Assembly: GCF_001513745.1 (NCBI RefSeq) | Contig: NZ_CP013382.1 | Location: forward strand, 1,488,001 to 1,552,000 | Direction of reading: 5' to 3' | DNA length: 64,000 nucleotides | Origin: Burkholderia humptydooensis | Lineage (GTDB): Bacteria > Pseudomonadota > Gammaproteobacteria > Burkholderiales > Burkholderiaceae | Shown here: piece after piece, positions 41,544 to 51,445 of the stretch | Numbering within the stretch: the stretch's first letter is position 1 | Layout: every line of letters begins with the position of its first letter | The notes under the pieces: model-generated | Database searches by the model: none | The model's input: only the letters and a program-made list of their open reading frames with translations | Told to the model about the DNA's origin: nothing | Program-made: the position numbers and the translations under genes

Positions 41544-44333
41544 ATGACACAACGCACTCCTTCGAAACACAGGCAACGCGGATTTCTCCATTACGGCGCG
41601 CGGGGCGACGGCGACGATCGCCTCCCGATGCGCATCGAGTACGAGTCCGCGCAACCGCTCGCCGACACGCTCGCGAACCTCCACACGAGCGAGCGCGGCC
41701 TCACGACGTCCGACGCAAAAGAGCGCCTGCTGCGCGACGGCCCGAACGAAATCGCACACGACAAGCCGCCGCACTGGAGCCGGCAGTTGCTCGCATCGTC
41801 GAACAATCCGTTCGTCTACGTGCTGCTCGTGCTCGCCGCGATCAGCTTTCTGACCGACGTCTACTTCGTCGCCCCCGACGATCGCGACTACGTGAAGATC
41901 ACGATCCTGCTTTCGATGGTGACGATCAGCGTGCTGCTGCGCTTCGTGCAGGAATTCCGCTCGCTGCGCGCGGCCGAAAAGCTCAAGGCGATGGTTCGCA
42001 CGAGCGCGACCGTGCATCGCCGCACCGACGGCGCGAGCGCGCCGATCAGGCACGACGTGCCGATGCGCGACGTCGCCGTCGGCGACATCGTGCATCTCTC
42101 GGCGGGCGACATGATTCCCGCGGACGTGCGGCTCATCTCGTCTCGCGATCTCTTCATCAGTCAGGCGGTGCTGACGGGCGAGGCGCTGCCCGTCGAGAAG
42201 TACGACACGCTCGGCGCCGTCGCGCAAAAGTCCGCCGATGAGGCGAACCGCCACGGCGGCGGCGATGCCGGGCGCATCGATCGCCCCGGGCAAGGCGGCT
42301 CGCTGCTCGATCTCGCGAACGTGTGCTTCATGGGCACCAACGTCGTGAGCGGCACCGCGACCGCGGTCGTCGTCGCGACGGGCGGCGACACGTACTTCGG
42401 CGCGCTCGCGAAGAACGTGATCAGCCACAAGCGGATCGAGACGAACTTCGATCGCGGCGTGTCGAGCGTCAGTTGGCTGCTGATCCGCTTCATGCTCGTG
42501 ATGGTGCCCGTCGTCTTCATGATCAACGGCCTCACGAAAGGCGACTGGCTGAGCGCACTCACGTTCGCGCTCGCGGTCGCGGTCGGCCTCACGCCCGAGA
42601 TGCTGCCGATGATCGTCAGCGCGAACCTCGCGCGCGGCGCGGTCGCGATGGCGCGGCGCAAGGTTGTCGTCAAGCGGCTGAACTCGGTCCAGAACCTCGG
42701 CGCGATGGACGTGCTCTGCACCGACAAGACGGGCACGCTCACGCAGGACAGGATCATCCTCGAGCATCATCTCGACGCGTCCGGCCGCAACAACGAGGAC
42801 GTGCTGCGGCTCGGCTGGCTGAACAGCTTCCATCAGAGCGGCCAGAAGAACCTGATCGACATCGCGATCGTCGATCGCGCGAACCAGCTCGGCGACCGGA
42901 TCAGGCCGCAGGGCTATCGCAAGATCGACGAGCTGCCGTTCGACTTCGTGCGGCGGCGCCTGTCCGTCGTCGTCGAGGACCCGCGCGGCGCGCATCTGCT
43001 CGTCTGCAAGGGTGCGGTCGAGGAGATGCTCGCCGTCTCGACGCACGTTCAGGACGACGAAGGCATTCACCCGCTCGATTTCGTCGCGCGCAAGCGGCTG
43101 CTCGCGCAGGCGAACGCGTACAACGAAGACGGCTTTCGCGTTCTGATCGTCGCGACGCGCACGATCCCCCGCGGCGACGAACGCGCGCAGTACCGGACGG
43201 CCGACGAGCGCGAGCTCGTCGTGCGCGGCTTCCTCACGTTCCTCGATCCGCCGAAGGAATCGGCCGCGCCCGCGCTCGCCGCGCTGCGCGAGAACGGCAT
43301 CGCCGTGAAGGTGCTGACGGGCGACAACCCGGCCGTCACGCTGAACGTGTGCCGGCAAGTCGGCCTCGAGCCCGGCAGGCCGCTCGTCGGCGCCGAAGTC
43401 GAGGCGCTCGACGACGCGGCGCTCGAGAAGGCGGTCGAGCGCACGACGGTGTTCGCGAAGCTCACGCCGCTGCAGAAGGCGCGGATCGTCAAGGCGCTGC
43501 AGGCGAACGGCCACACGGTCGGCTTCCTCGGCGACGGGATCAACGACGCGCCCGCGCTGCGCGACGCCGACGTCGGCATCTCGGTCGACAGCGGCGCGGA
43601 CATCGCGAAGGAAACCGCCGACATCATCCTGCTCGAGAAGAGCCTGATGGTGCTCGAGGAAGGCGTGATCAAGGGCCGCGAGACGTTCGGCAACATCCTC
43701 AAGTACCTGAACATGACCGCGAGCTCGAACTTCGGCAACGTGTTCTCGGTGCTCGTCGCGAGCGCGTTCCTGCCGTGGGAGCCGATGCTCGCCGTGCAGA
43801 TGCTCGTGCTGAACCTCATCTACGACACCTCGCAGATGCTGCTGCCGTGGGACAAGATGGACCCCGAGTTCCTGAAGAAGCCGCGCAAGTGGGAAGCGAA
43901 CAACATCGGCCGCTTCATGCTGTGGGTCGGGCCGACGTCGTCGGTGTTCGACATCACGACCTACGTGCTGATGTGGACCGTGTTCGGCGCGGGCGCGCTC
44001 TACCACGCGCAAGGCGGCGCGGGCGGCCAGCTCGTGATGAACTCCGGCTGGTTCGTCGAGAGCCTCGTGTCGCAGACGCTCGTCGTCCACCTGCTGCGCA
44101 CGCAGAAGATTCCGTTCCTGCAGAGCACCGCGTCGCTGCCCGTGCTGCTGTCGACGACGATCGCGATCGCGATCGGCTGCTGGCTGCCGTTCTCGCCGTT
44201 CTCCGAAGCGCTCGGCTTCATCCGCCTGCCCGGCAGCTACTGGCTGTGGCTCGTCGCGACGATGGCGGGCTACATCGCGCTCGCGCAGATCGTGAAGACG
44301 CTCTACGTGCGCCGCTACAAGCGGTGGTTCTGA
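41544..44333 (+). CDS. mgtA: Magnesium-importing P-type ATPase
   Basis: The 929-residue P3B-type ATPase shows all family elements. The N-terminal cation-ATPase domain (LADTLANLHTSERGLT) is followed by helices 1-2, the actuator TGEALPVEK (about residue 210), and phosphorylation site DVLCTDKTGTLTQD (about Asp393). Nucleotide-domain LVCKGAVEEML, GDGINDAPALRDADVGISVDSGADIAKE and six C-terminal helices complete it. It imports Mg2+ from the periplasm at low external magnesium. ATG 41544 follows a GGAG ribosome-binding site. The leader of about 565 bases with two small frames suggests control by leader translation, as known for mgtA in enterobacteria. A strong hairpin follows the stop. Confidence 0.93.
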   Translation: MTQRTPSKHRQRGFLHYGARGDGDDRLPMRIEYESAQPLADTLANLHTSERGLTTSDAKERLLRDGPNEIAHDKPPHWSRQLLASSNNPFVYVLLVLAAISFLTDVYFVAPDDRDYVKITILLSMVTISVLLRFVQEFRSLRAAEKLKAMVRTSATVHRRTDGASAPIRHDVPMRDVAVGDIVHLSAGDMIPADVRLISSRDLFISQAVLTGEALPVEKYDTLGAVAQKSADEANRHGGGDAGRIDRPGQGGSLLDLANVCFMGTNVVSGTATAVVVATGGDTYFGALAKNVISHKRIETNFDRGVSSVSWLLIRFMLVMVPVVFMINGLTKGDWLSALTFALAVAVGLTPEMLPMIVSANLARGAVAMARRKVVVKRLNSVQNLGAMDVLCTDKTGTLTQDRIILEHHLDASGRNNEDVLRLGWLNSFHQSGQKNLIDIAIVDRANQLGDRIRPQGYRKIDELPFDFVRRRLSVVVEDPRGAHLLVCKGAVEEMLAVSTHVQDDEGIHPLDFVARKRLLAQANAYNEDGFRVLIVATRTIPRGDERAQYRTADERELVVRGFLTFLDPPKESAAPALAALRENGIAVKVLTGDNPAVTLNVCRQVGLEPGRPLVGAEVEALDDAALEKAVERTTVFAKLTPLQKARIVKALQANGHTVGFLGDGINDAPALRDADVGISVDSGADIAKETADIILLEKSLMVLEEGVIKGRETFGNILKYLNMTASSNFGNVFSVLVASAFLPWEPMLAVQMLVLNLIYDTSQMLLPWDKMDPEFLKKPRKWEANNIGRFMLWVGPTSSVFDITTYVLMWTVFGAGALYHAQGGAGGQLVMNSGWFVESLVSQTLVVHLLRTQKIPFLQSTASLPVLLSTTIAIAIGCWLPFSPFSEALGFIRLPGSYWLWLVATMAGYIALAQIVKTLYVRRYKRWF

Positions 44334-44357
44334 CGCGACGCGCTCCATTTTGCATCC

Positions 44358-44386
44358 CGGCCGGCGCACGCGGCGCGCGCCGGCCG
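44358..44386 (+). terminator. Hairpin after mgtA
   Basis: CGGCCGGCGC (44358-44367) and its exact complement (44377-44386) form a ten-base-pair stem with a nine-base loop, 24 bp after the mgtA stop. It is followed by a weakly T-rich TTCGTCTCAT. The remaining 44387-44742 stretch before the MocR stop has no gene I can support. Confidence 0.6.
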
Positions 44387-44742
44387 TTCGTCTCATCGAA
44401 GGTGACGCCATGAAAAGAATGCTTCCGCTCGCCGGCAGCAGCCGTGGCTTGACGGCGGGGCGGCCTTCGGACTTGCGGATCGCGGATCTGCGGATCGGTG
44501 GCCGCCCCGCTCCTTTTCGCGCCGTCCGTCGCGTCGCGTTTGCGTGCGCCTCTGCGCTGCGCGACGCTGTCGCCGTCGCCGCTTCAAGTTTCTTCACGTC
44601 GCGCGGCCGCGTCGCCGCCGAACGGCGCATCGCACACGAGCGGCGCCGGTCGCGCCGCCCGCGCATTCCACACGTCGTCATCGCAATGTTCGCCGCATGC
44701 GCCGCGCCCGTCATGCGTCACTTCCCTCTTCGCGCCTCGCCG

Positions 44743-46161
44743 TCATCGTTTCGCGCACACCGCGGCCAGCCGCCCGAGCGTCTTCACCGCCGCCTCGATC
44801 TGCGGCGACCACGGATAGCTGTAGTTCAGCCGGATGCAGTGCCGATACGCGGGCGTCGTCGAGAACATGTGCCCCGGCCCGAGCGTGATCTTCTGCGCGA
44901 GCGCGAGCCGGTACAGCTCCATCGCGTCGACGCCGTCCGGCAGCTCGATCCACAGCACGTAGCCGCCGCGCGGCTGCGACAGCCGCGTGCCGTCCGGAAA
45001 GAAACGCCGCACGAGCGCCGCCATCATGCTCGCCTGCTGCGCGTAGAGCTTGCGAATTCGCCGCAGATGGTGATCGTAGCCGTCGTGCTTCAGGTACTCG
45101 GCGATCGCGAGCTGGTCGATCGCGGGCGTCGCGAGCGTGTTCAGGAACTTGAGCTTCTCGACCTCGTCTCGGTAGCGCCCCGGCATCGCCCAGCCCACCC
45201 GGTACGCGGGCGACAGGCTCTTCGAGAACGACGCGCAATGCAGCACGAGCCCGCGCGTATCGAACGCCTTCAGCGTGCTCGGCCGCTTGGCGCCGTAGTA
45301 CAGCTCGTGATAGACGTCGTTCTCGATCGCCGGCACGTCGTGCCGCGCGAGCAGCTCGACGAGCGCGCGCTTGCGCTCGTCCGGCATCAGGAAGCCGAGC
45401 GGATTCTGGAAGTTCGGCATCACCATGCACGCGGCGACGCGCTCGCCCGCGAGGATCCGCGCGAGCGCGTCGATGTCGATGCCCTCGCCCGGATGCGTCG
45501 CGACTTCGATCGCGCGCATCCCGAGCCGCTCGATCGCGTGCAGCATCGCATAGAACGTCGGCGATTCGACGGCGATCGTGTCGCCCGGCTTCGCGACCGC
45601 CTGCAGGCACAGATTGATCGCCTCGGTCGCGCCGATCGTCACGACGATATCGCCCGGATCGACCGCGACGCCGCCTTCCAGATAGCGGCGCGCGATCTGC
45701 CGGACCAGCTCCGGATTGCCGGGCGGCAGATCGTCGATCACGCCCCAGCGCGTGCGCCGCCGCGCGATCGCGTGCGCGTGCCGCGCGATCCGCTGCGCGG
45801 GGAACGGCGTCGCGTCCGGATATGGCGAGCCGAGCGGCACCGCGTCGTCGCGCGCGATCGAGCGCAGCGTCGACAGCACGAGCCGGCTCACGTCGACAGC
45901 CGACGATACCGCGACGGGCGCTGACGCATGCAGCGCGAGCTCCGGCGCGTCCTGCCGCGCGCGCACGAAATAGCCGGACTGCGGCCGGCTCTCGATCGCG
46001 CCGCGGCTCTCCAGCACCAGGTACGCGCGCACGATGGTCGTGATGCTGAGCCGGTGCTGAAGGCTCGCCTGCCGCACCGACGGAATCCGCTCGCCCGGCC
46101 GGTAGACGCCGCGCCGGATCATCGCGTCGATGTCGTCCGCCAACTGCTCGTAACGCTTCAT
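44743..46161 (-). CDS. MocR-type regulator (GntR DNA-binding plus aminotransferase-like domain)
   Basis: The 472-residue protein joins an N-terminal GntR winged helix (YEQLADDIDAMIRRGVYRPGERIPSVRQ, residues 4-31, to ESRPQSGYFVRAR) to a fold-type I aminotransferase domain from about residue 110. PLP landmarks are GATEAINLCLQAV, PNFQNPLG, ENDVYHELYYG and the Lys in CASFSKSLSPAYRVGW (about residue 320). MocR regulators sense PLP, amino acids or related compounds. It is divergent from the FdhF/YdeP gene across 177 bp that contains a long inverted repeat, its probable operator. ATG 46161 was chosen because the GntR domain begins there. Confidence 0.9.
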   Translation of the reverse strand: MKRYEQLADDIDAMIRRGVYRPGERIPSVRQASLQHRLSITTIVRAYLVLESRGAIESRPQSGYFVRARQDAPELALHASAPVAVSSAVDVSRLVLSTLRSIARDDAVPLGSPYPDATPFPAQRIARHAHAIARRRTRWGVIDDLPPGNPELVRQIARRYLEGGVAVDPGDIVVTIGATEAINLCLQAVAKPGDTIAVESPTFYAMLHAIERLGMRAIEVATHPGEGIDIDALARILAGERVAACMVMPNFQNPLGFLMPDERKRALVELLARHDVPAIENDVYHELYYGAKRPSTLKAFDTRGLVLHCASFSKSLSPAYRVGWAMPGRYRDEVEKLKFLNTLATPAIDQLAIAEYLKHDGYDHHLRRIRKLYAQQASMMAALVRRFFPDGTRLSQPRGGYVLWIELPDGVDAMELYRLALAQKITLGPGHMFSTTPAYRHCIRLNYSYPWSPQIEAAVKTLGRLAAVCAKR

Positions 46162-46196
46162 CGCTCGCTCCGCTCGTTCGTTTGTCGATATGCAAG

Positions 46197-46240
46197 AGTA
46201 CAGTTTCTTGACGCAACGCACCAGATTAAAGAACTGTGCT
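46197..46240. promoter_or_regulatory. Inverted repeat between divergent MocR and FdhF/YdeP genes
   Basis: AGTACAGTTTCTT (46197-46209) and AAAGAACTGTGCT (46228-46240) are mirror arms matching at 10 of 13 positions, 18 bases apart. A TTGACG box (46208-46213) starts at the end of the left arm. The centre-to-centre spacing of about three helical turns suits a dimer of MocR-type regulators. Confidence 0.5.
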
Positions 46241-46338
46241 CTTTTTCTTTCCGGCGAGGTGTGCCCCCGGCCTGTGCCGCAGCGCGCGTACGCTTCGTTG
46301 CGTCGCCGTCCCCAACCGGCGCTCTGACTCTACGACAC

Positions 46339-48663
46339 ATGAAAACCAAGGAACCCGACGCGCGCATCGCGCCGTACGCCCATCCGGCGGGCGGCTGGGG
46401 CGCGCTCAAGTACGTCGCGATCAACCTGTTCAAGGAAAAGGTGCCGGGCGGCAACTACCGGGCGCTGTTGCGCCAGAACCAGCCGGACGGCTTCGACTGC
46501 CCCGGCTGCGCATGGCCCGATCGCGAACATGCGTCGACGTTCGAATTCTGCGAGAACGGCGTGAAGGCCGTCGCGGCCGAGGCGACCGCGAAGCGCGTGA
46601 CGCCCGCGTTCTTCGCCGAGCACACGGTGAGCTCGCTGTTCGATCAGTCCGACTACGCGCTCGAGCAGCACGGCCGCCTGACCGACCCGATGGTCTACGA
46701 CGCCGCGACCGACCGTTACGTGCCGATCGCCTGGGACGCCGCGTTCGAGCTGATCGCGAAGCACCTGCGCGCGCTCGGCGATCCGCACCGCGCGGCGTTC
46801 TACACGTCGGGCCGCGCGAGCAACGAGGCCGCGTTCCTGTACCAGTTGCTCGTGCGCTACTACGGCACCAACAATTTCCCCGACTGCTCGAACATGTGCC
46901 ACGAGGCGACGAGCCGCGGGCTGCCGGCCACGGTCGGCGTCGGCAAGGGCACGGTCACGCTCGACGATTTCGAGCTGGCCGACACGCTGCTGATCTTCGG
47001 CCAGAATCCGGCGACGAACCATCCGCGGATGATGGGCGAGCTGCGCGCATGCGCGAAGCGCGGCGCGACGATCGTGTCGATCAATCCGCTCCGGGAGCGC
47101 GGGCTCGAACGCTTCGCGAGCCCGCAGCATCCGGCCGAGATGCTGACGATGTCGAGCACGCCGATCGCATCGACATTCGTGCAGCCGTGCGTCGGCGGCG
47201 ATCTCGCGCTGCTCAAGGGCGTCGCGAAGCGCGTCGTCGAGCTCGACGACGCGGCGCGCGAACGCGGCGGCGCGCGCGTGCTCGACGTCGACTTCATCGC
47301 CGCGCACACGGCCGGCTTCGACGCGTTCGCGGCCGACCTGCGCGCGCAAGACTGGGCCGCGCTCGTCGCGGAAAGCGGCGTGCCGTACGAGCAGATCGAC
47401 GCGCTCGCGCAGATCTACGTGCGCGGCGAGCGCGTGATCGCGACGTGGGGAATGGGCATCACGCAGCACAAGCACTCGGTCGCGACCGTGCACATGCTGT
47501 CGAACCTGATGCTGATGCGCGGCAACATCGGCCGGCCGGGCGCGGGCCTCTGCCCCGTGCGCGGGCATTCGAACGTGCAGGGCAACCGCACGGTCGGCAT
47601 CGAGGAAAAGCCATCCGACGCGTTCCTCGACCGGCTCGGCCGCGCGTTCGATTTCGCGCCGCCGCGCGGCCACGGCTACGACGTCGTCGAGACGATCGAG
47701 GCGATGCTCGACGGCCGCATCGGCGTGTTCATCGGCCTCGGCGGCAACTTCGCGATGGCGACGCCCGATACGCCGCGCACGTGGCAAGGGCTGCGCCGTT
47801 GCGATCTCACCGTCCACATCACGACGAAGCTGAACCGCAGCCATCTCGTGCACGGCCGCGAAGCGCTGATCCTGCCGACGCTCGGCCGCACCGAGATCGA
47901 TCGGCAGAACGGCGTCGCGCAGGGCGTCACCGTCGAGGATTCGATGTGCATGGTTCACGTGTCGTATGGGATGAACCAGCCGGCTTCGCCGAACCTGCTG
48001 TCGGAGATCGCGATCGTCGCGCGGCTCGGGCACGCGCTCTTCGGCGGCGACAAGATCGACTGGCTCGGCTACATGAACGACTACGCGAAGATCCGCGACG
48101 CGATCGAAGCGAGCATCGAAGGCTTCGACGGCTACAACGCGCGGATCGCGCGGCCGGGCGGCTTCCATCTGCGGGTTGCGTCGCGCGAGCGCGAATGGCT
48201 CACGCCGAGCGGCCGCGCGAACTTCATCGCCCACGCGCTGCCCGTCGACACGCCGATCCGGCGCGCCCGCGCGCGCCACGGCAAGCGGCTGATGACGCTG
48301 ATGACGACGCGCTCGCACGATCAGTACAACACGACGATCTACGCGCTCGACGACCGCTATCGCGGCGTGTTCGGCCAGCGGCGCGTCGTGTTCGCGCACC
48401 CCGACGATCTCGCGATGCTCGGCTTCGAAGCGGGCGAGCGCGTCGATCTCGAAACGGTATGGGACGACGGGATCGAACGGCGCGTCGAAGGTTTTCTGCT
48501 CGTCGCATACGACATTCCGCGCGGCTGCCTCGGCGCGTACTACCCGGAGACGAATCCGCTCGTGCCGCTCGACAGCGTCGGCGACGTCTGCAACACGCCG
48601 ACGTCGAAGTCGATTCCGGTGCTGATGCACCGATCGGCAAGCGGCGCTCAGCGCGCGGCATGA
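46339..48663 (+). CDS. FdhF/YdeP-family molybdopterin oxidoreductase
   Basis: The 774-residue molybdopterin-dependent protein resembles E. coli YdeP. It contains GFDCPGCAWPD (about residues 51-61), the cofactor-domain blocks AFYTSGRASNEAAFLYQLL, NNFPDCSNMCHEATSRGL and LIFGQNPATNHPRMM. The C-terminal dinucleotide-binding domain is MTLMTTRSHDQYNTTIY to CLGAYYPETNPLVPL. It lacks the full four-cysteine N-terminal iron-sulphur motif of formate dehydrogenases. The physiological substrate of the family is unknown; YdeP is linked to acid resistance. It is divergent from the MocR gene, which probably controls it, and is followed after 12 bp by the bestrophin gene. Confidence 0.88.
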   Translation: MKTKEPDARIAPYAHPAGGWGALKYVAINLFKEKVPGGNYRALLRQNQPDGFDCPGCAWPDREHASTFEFCENGVKAVAAEATAKRVTPAFFAEHTVSSLFDQSDYALEQHGRLTDPMVYDAATDRYVPIAWDAAFELIAKHLRALGDPHRAAFYTSGRASNEAAFLYQLLVRYYGTNNFPDCSNMCHEATSRGLPATVGVGKGTVTLDDFELADTLLIFGQNPATNHPRMMGELRACAKRGATIVSINPLRERGLERFASPQHPAEMLTMSSTPIASTFVQPCVGGDLALLKGVAKRVVELDDAARERGGARVLDVDFIAAHTAGFDAFAADLRAQDWAALVAESGVPYEQIDALAQIYVRGERVIATWGMGITQHKHSVATVHMLSNLMLMRGNIGRPGAGLCPVRGHSNVQGNRTVGIEEKPSDAFLDRLGRAFDFAPPRGHGYDVVETIEAMLDGRIGVFIGLGGNFAMATPDTPRTWQGLRRCDLTVHITTKLNRSHLVHGREALILPTLGRTEIDRQNGVAQGVTVEDSMCMVHVSYGMNQPASPNLLSEIAIVARLGHALFGGDKIDWLGYMNDYAKIRDAIEASIEGFDGYNARIARPGGFHLRVASREREWLTPSGRANFIAHALPVDTPIRRARARHGKRLMTLMTTRSHDQYNTTIYALDDRYRGVFGQRRVVFAHPDDLAMLGFEAGERVDLETVWDDGIERRVEGFLLVAYDIPRGCLGAYYPETNPLVPLDSVGDVCNTPTSKSIPVLMHRSASGAQRAA

Positions 48664-48675
48664 CGCGAGGCCACC

Positions 48676-49584
48676 ATGATCGTCAGACCGCGCGAGCACT
48701 GGTTCCGGATGCTGTTCGTCTGGAACGGTTCGGTGCTCAAATCGATTCTGCCGCAGCTTGCGCTGATGAGCGCCGTGAGCATCGTCGCGCTGCTGACGAA
48801 CGGCCGCATTCTCGGCGAGAAGGTGCCGCTCAATCCGACGCCGTTCACGCTCGCGGGCCTCGCGCTCGCGATCTTCGCCGCGTTCCGCAACAATGCGAGC
48901 TACGACCGCTACTGGGAGGCGCGCAAACTGTGGGGCGGCGCGCTGAGCGCGGCGCGCGCGCTGACGTCGCAGGCGCTCGGCTACGACGCGAGCGCCGACG
49001 GCGCCTCGTTCGCGCGCGCAACGGCCGGCTTCGTCTACGCGCTCAAGCACCAGTTGCGCGGCACCAACCCCGCTCGCGACCTGCGCCGCTGCCTGCCCGC
49101 CGACTGGATCGAGCCGGTGCTCGCCGCGCAGTTCCGTCCGGTCGCGATCCTGCACGCGTTGCGCGGCCGGCTCGCCGACCGGCATCGCGGCGGCGCGCTG
49201 ACCGACACGCAGTTGTGGATGCTCGACGCGCAGCTCAACGAGCTCGGCGCGAAGCTCGCGGGCTGCGAGCGGATCGCGTCGACGCCGATTCCGTTTCCCT
49301 ACCACGTGCTGCTGCATCGCACCGTCTACGCGTATTGCGTGATGCTGCCGTTCGGGCTTGTCGATTCGATCGGCATCGCGACGCCGTTCGTGTCGGTATT
49401 CGTGTCGTACACGCTGATCGCGCTCGATGCGATTGCGGGCGAGATCGCCGATCCGTTCGGCGACGGACCGAACCATCTCGCGCTCGACGCGCTGACGCGG
49501 CAGATCGAGCGCTCGCTGCTCGAACTGGCCGGCCTGCCGCTGCCGGACGAAATGCGCGCCGGGCCGAGCTACCGGCTGTCGTGA
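48676..49584 (+). CDS. Bestrophin-like anion channel family protein
   Basis: The 302-residue membrane protein of the bestrophin/UPF0187 family shows the N-terminal [22 protein letters not shown] and [29 protein letters not shown] (about residues 57-85, the neck region). It also has [39 protein letters not shown] (about residues 225-263). Bacterial bestrophins form pentameric ion channels in the inner membrane. The gene begins 12 bp after the oxidoreductase stop and is probably in one transcript with it, although no functional link is known. A perfect hairpin overlaps its stop codon. Confidence 0.9.
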   Translation: MIVRPREHWFRMLFVWNGSVLKSILPQLALMSAVSIVALLTNGRILGEKVPLNPTPFTLAGLALAIFAAFRNNASYDRYWEARKLWGGALSAARALTSQALGYDASADGASFARATAGFVYALKHQLRGTNPARDLRRCLPADWIEPVLAAQFRPVAILHALRGRLADRHRGGALTDTQLWMLDAQLNELGAKLAGCERIASTPIPFPYHVLLHRTVYAYCVMLPFGLVDSIGIATPFVSVFVSYTLIALDAIAGEIADPFGDGPNHLALDALTRQIERSLLELAGLPLPDEMRAGPSYRLS

Positions 49585-49605
49585 CGGCGCGACGCGCGCC
49601 GTCAC
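49581..49605 (+). terminator. Eleven-base-pair perfect hairpin at the bestrophin stop
   Basis: GTGACGGCGCG (49581-49591), loop ACG, and the exact complement (49595-49605). The TGA stop lies in the left arm. A terminator role is likely from position, although no T-run follows. Confidence 0.5.
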
Positions 49606-49678
49606 CGTGCAACGCCGGGCGATTGCGGCGGGATCGCCCGATAATTTCCAAACGCGCATGCCGAAGAAGGATCACACC

Positions 49679-49924
49679 ATGCACGACAACACGAATCATC
49701 TCCATCAACAACCGTCGTTCGCCTTCGTCGCCGCGTCGTGGGCCGCGCTGCTCGCGATCGGCCTCTTCAACGCGACGCCGATGCACAGCGAGAAAGGCTT
49801 CTACGCGATGTCGTTCGCGCTCGCGCTGTTCGGCTCGGTGGCCGTGCAGAAGAATACGCGGGACATCGAGGCGGCCGGGCGCGGGCGCGCGGAAACGGCA
49901 ATCGCCGCCGACGCCGCCGAGTGA
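49679..49924 (+). CDS. YiaA/YiaB-type small inner-membrane protein
   Basis: The 81-residue protein has two membrane helices, [20 protein letters not shown] and [20 protein letters not shown], matching the YiaAB two-helix domain, followed by a polar tail ([20 protein letters not shown]). The function of the family is unknown; expression in other species is stress-linked. I start at ATG 49679 because an AAGGA ribosome-binding site precedes it; ATG 49658 would add seven residues. It stands alone between the bestrophin hairpin and the convergent mntH gene. Confidence 0.8.
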   Translation: MHDNTNHLHQQPSFAFVAASWAALLAIGLFNATPMHSEKGFYAMSFALALFGSVAVQKNTRDIEAAGRGRAETAIAADAAE

Positions 49925-50011
49925 CGGTGGCTGGAACCGGAGACTGGAATCCGCGGCTCCAACCGCCAATCCGGGCCGGCGCGCGCCGCCCGCCGTCGCT
50001 CGCGCGCTCGC

Positions 50012-51325
50012 TCAGCCGAGCGCCGCCCAGATCAGATACCCGTTCAGCGCGACGATCGCCGCCGCCGCCGCGCCCGCCGCCACCAGCATCGGCATGCGCA
50101 GCGCGTGCTCGCCGAGCACCGCGCGCCGGCTCGACAGCAACAGCAGCGCGGCCATCGGCAGCGGCAGCACGAGGCTCAGCACGACCTGGCTCAGCACCAT
50201 CGCGCGCGTGACGTCGCAGCCGAGCGCGACGATCGCGAACGCGGGCGCGATCGTCACGAACCGCCGCGCCCAGATCGGCACCTGACGCCTCAGGAAGCCC
50301 TGCATCACGACTTGCCCCGCGAGCGTGCCGACGACCGAGCTCGACACGCCGGACGCGAACAGCGCGACGAGAAAGAGCGCGCCCGCCGCCGGCCCGAGCA
50401 GCGGAATCAGCGTGTGATACGCGTCGCCTATGTCGGCCATGCCCGGCATCGTCTCGTGGAACGCGGACGACGCCATCATCACCATCGCGATGTTCACGAA
50501 GCCGGCGACGCCGAGCGCGACCGTCACCTCGCGGTTCGAGAAGCGCAGCAGCAGCCTGCGCTCGCGATCGTCGCGCGGCGTCGTGCGCCGCTGCGTGAGG
50601 CCCGAGTGCAGATAGAGCGTGTGCGGCATGATCGTCGCGCCGATGATGCCCACCGCGAGCGTGAGCGCCGTGCCGTCCCGCAACTGCGGCACGACGAGAT
50701 GATAGGCGGCCGCATGCCAGTCCTGCGGCGCGATCAGCAGCTCGCCGAGATAGCTCGCACCGATCACGCCGACCAACGCCGCGATCGCGGCCTCGAGCGG
50801 CCGAAAGCCGCGCTTTTCCAGCGTGAGGATCGCGCAGGTCAGCACGGCCGTCGCGCCCATCCCGACGACGAGCGGCAGATGGAACAGCAAGCCGAACGCG
50901 AGCGCGCCGCCCAGGAATTCGGCGAGATCGGTCGCCATCGCGGCGATCTCCGACGCCGCCCACATGCCCCAGACGATGGGCCGCGGGAAATGCTCGCGGC
51001 ACAGCTCGGCGAGGTTGCGGCCCGTCACGATGCCGAGCTTCGCCGACATCGCCTGAAACACCATCGCGATCACGTTCGCGGCGAGCACGACCCACAGCAG
51101 TTCGTAGCCGTATGCGGCGCCCGCCTGGATGTTGGTCGCGAAGTTGCCGGGATCCATGTAGCCGATCGACGCGATCACGGCCGGCCCGACGAACGGCAGC
51201 GCGGCCGCGACGCCCTTGCGGCGCCCTTCGAGCGCGTCGCGCGCCGCGCGGACGGTGCGCGAGCTCGCGTCGCCAGCCGGCGCGAAATCGCCGGCGGACG
51301 GGCTCATCGTGGTTGAGGAAAGCAT
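50012..51325 (-). CDS. mntH: Nramp-family manganese/divalent metal transporter
   Basis: The 437-residue Nramp transporter has eleven helices. The helix-1 metal-binding motif is GYMDPGNFATNIQAGA (about residues 55-70) and the helix-6 motif is GIIGATIMPHTLYLHSGL (about 225-242), so the Asp, Asn and Met ligands typical of Mn2+ proton symporters are intact. The N-terminal 40 residues are polar. It lies 120 bp downstream of the Mn-dependent oxalate decarboxylase gene on the same strand and may be co-transcribed, supplying the cofactor. No MntR or Fur box was noticed directly upstream. Confidence 0.93.
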   Translation of the reverse strand: MLSSTTMSPSAGDFAPAGDASSRTVRAARDALEGRRKGVAAALPFVGPAVIASIGYMDPGNFATNIQAGAAYGYELLWVVLAANVIAMVFQAMSAKLGIVTGRNLAELCREHFPRPIVWGMWAASEIAAMATDLAEFLGGALAFGLLFHLPLVVGMGATAVLTCAILTLEKRGFRPLEAAIAALVGVIGASYLGELLIAPQDWHAAAYHLVVPQLRDGTALTLAVGIIGATIMPHTLYLHSGLTQRRTTPRDDRERRLLLRFSNREVTVALGVAGFVNIAMVMMASSAFHETMPGMADIGDAYHTLIPLLGPAAGALFLVALFASGVSSSVVGTLAGQVVMQGFLRRQVPIWARRFVTIAPAFAIVALGCDVTRAMVLSQVVLSLVLPLPMAALLLLSSRRAVLGEHALRMPMLVAAGAAAAAIVALNGYLIWAALG

Positions 51326-51445
51326 GGTCAGGTATCCGTTCGAGTGCTGAATGATTCGACATGCGCGGCGCGGCAGGCCGTCGGGCCCGCCGGCCGCGCG
51401 CGATCGGGCGGCGGCGGCCGGCTCGGCCGCTCGCTCGCCGCGCGC

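Noticed and set aside
41448..44714. 1088-codon open frame on the minus strand opposite mgtA
   Set aside because: It is Arg/Asp/Glu-rich with no domain and mirrors the codons of mgtA; a product of high GC content on the opposite strand.
44410..45924. Plus-strand frame beginning MKRMLPLAGS with an AAGGTG site after mgtA
   Set aside because: It soon becomes Arg/His-rich and runs antisense through the MocR gene with no domain; most likely a chance frame.
46330..49659. 1109-codon minus-strand open frame opposite the FdhF/YdeP and bestrophin genes
   Set aside because: Composition is typical of an antisense shadow (Arg/Ala/Glu/His-rich), and it covers two well-supported plus-strand genes.
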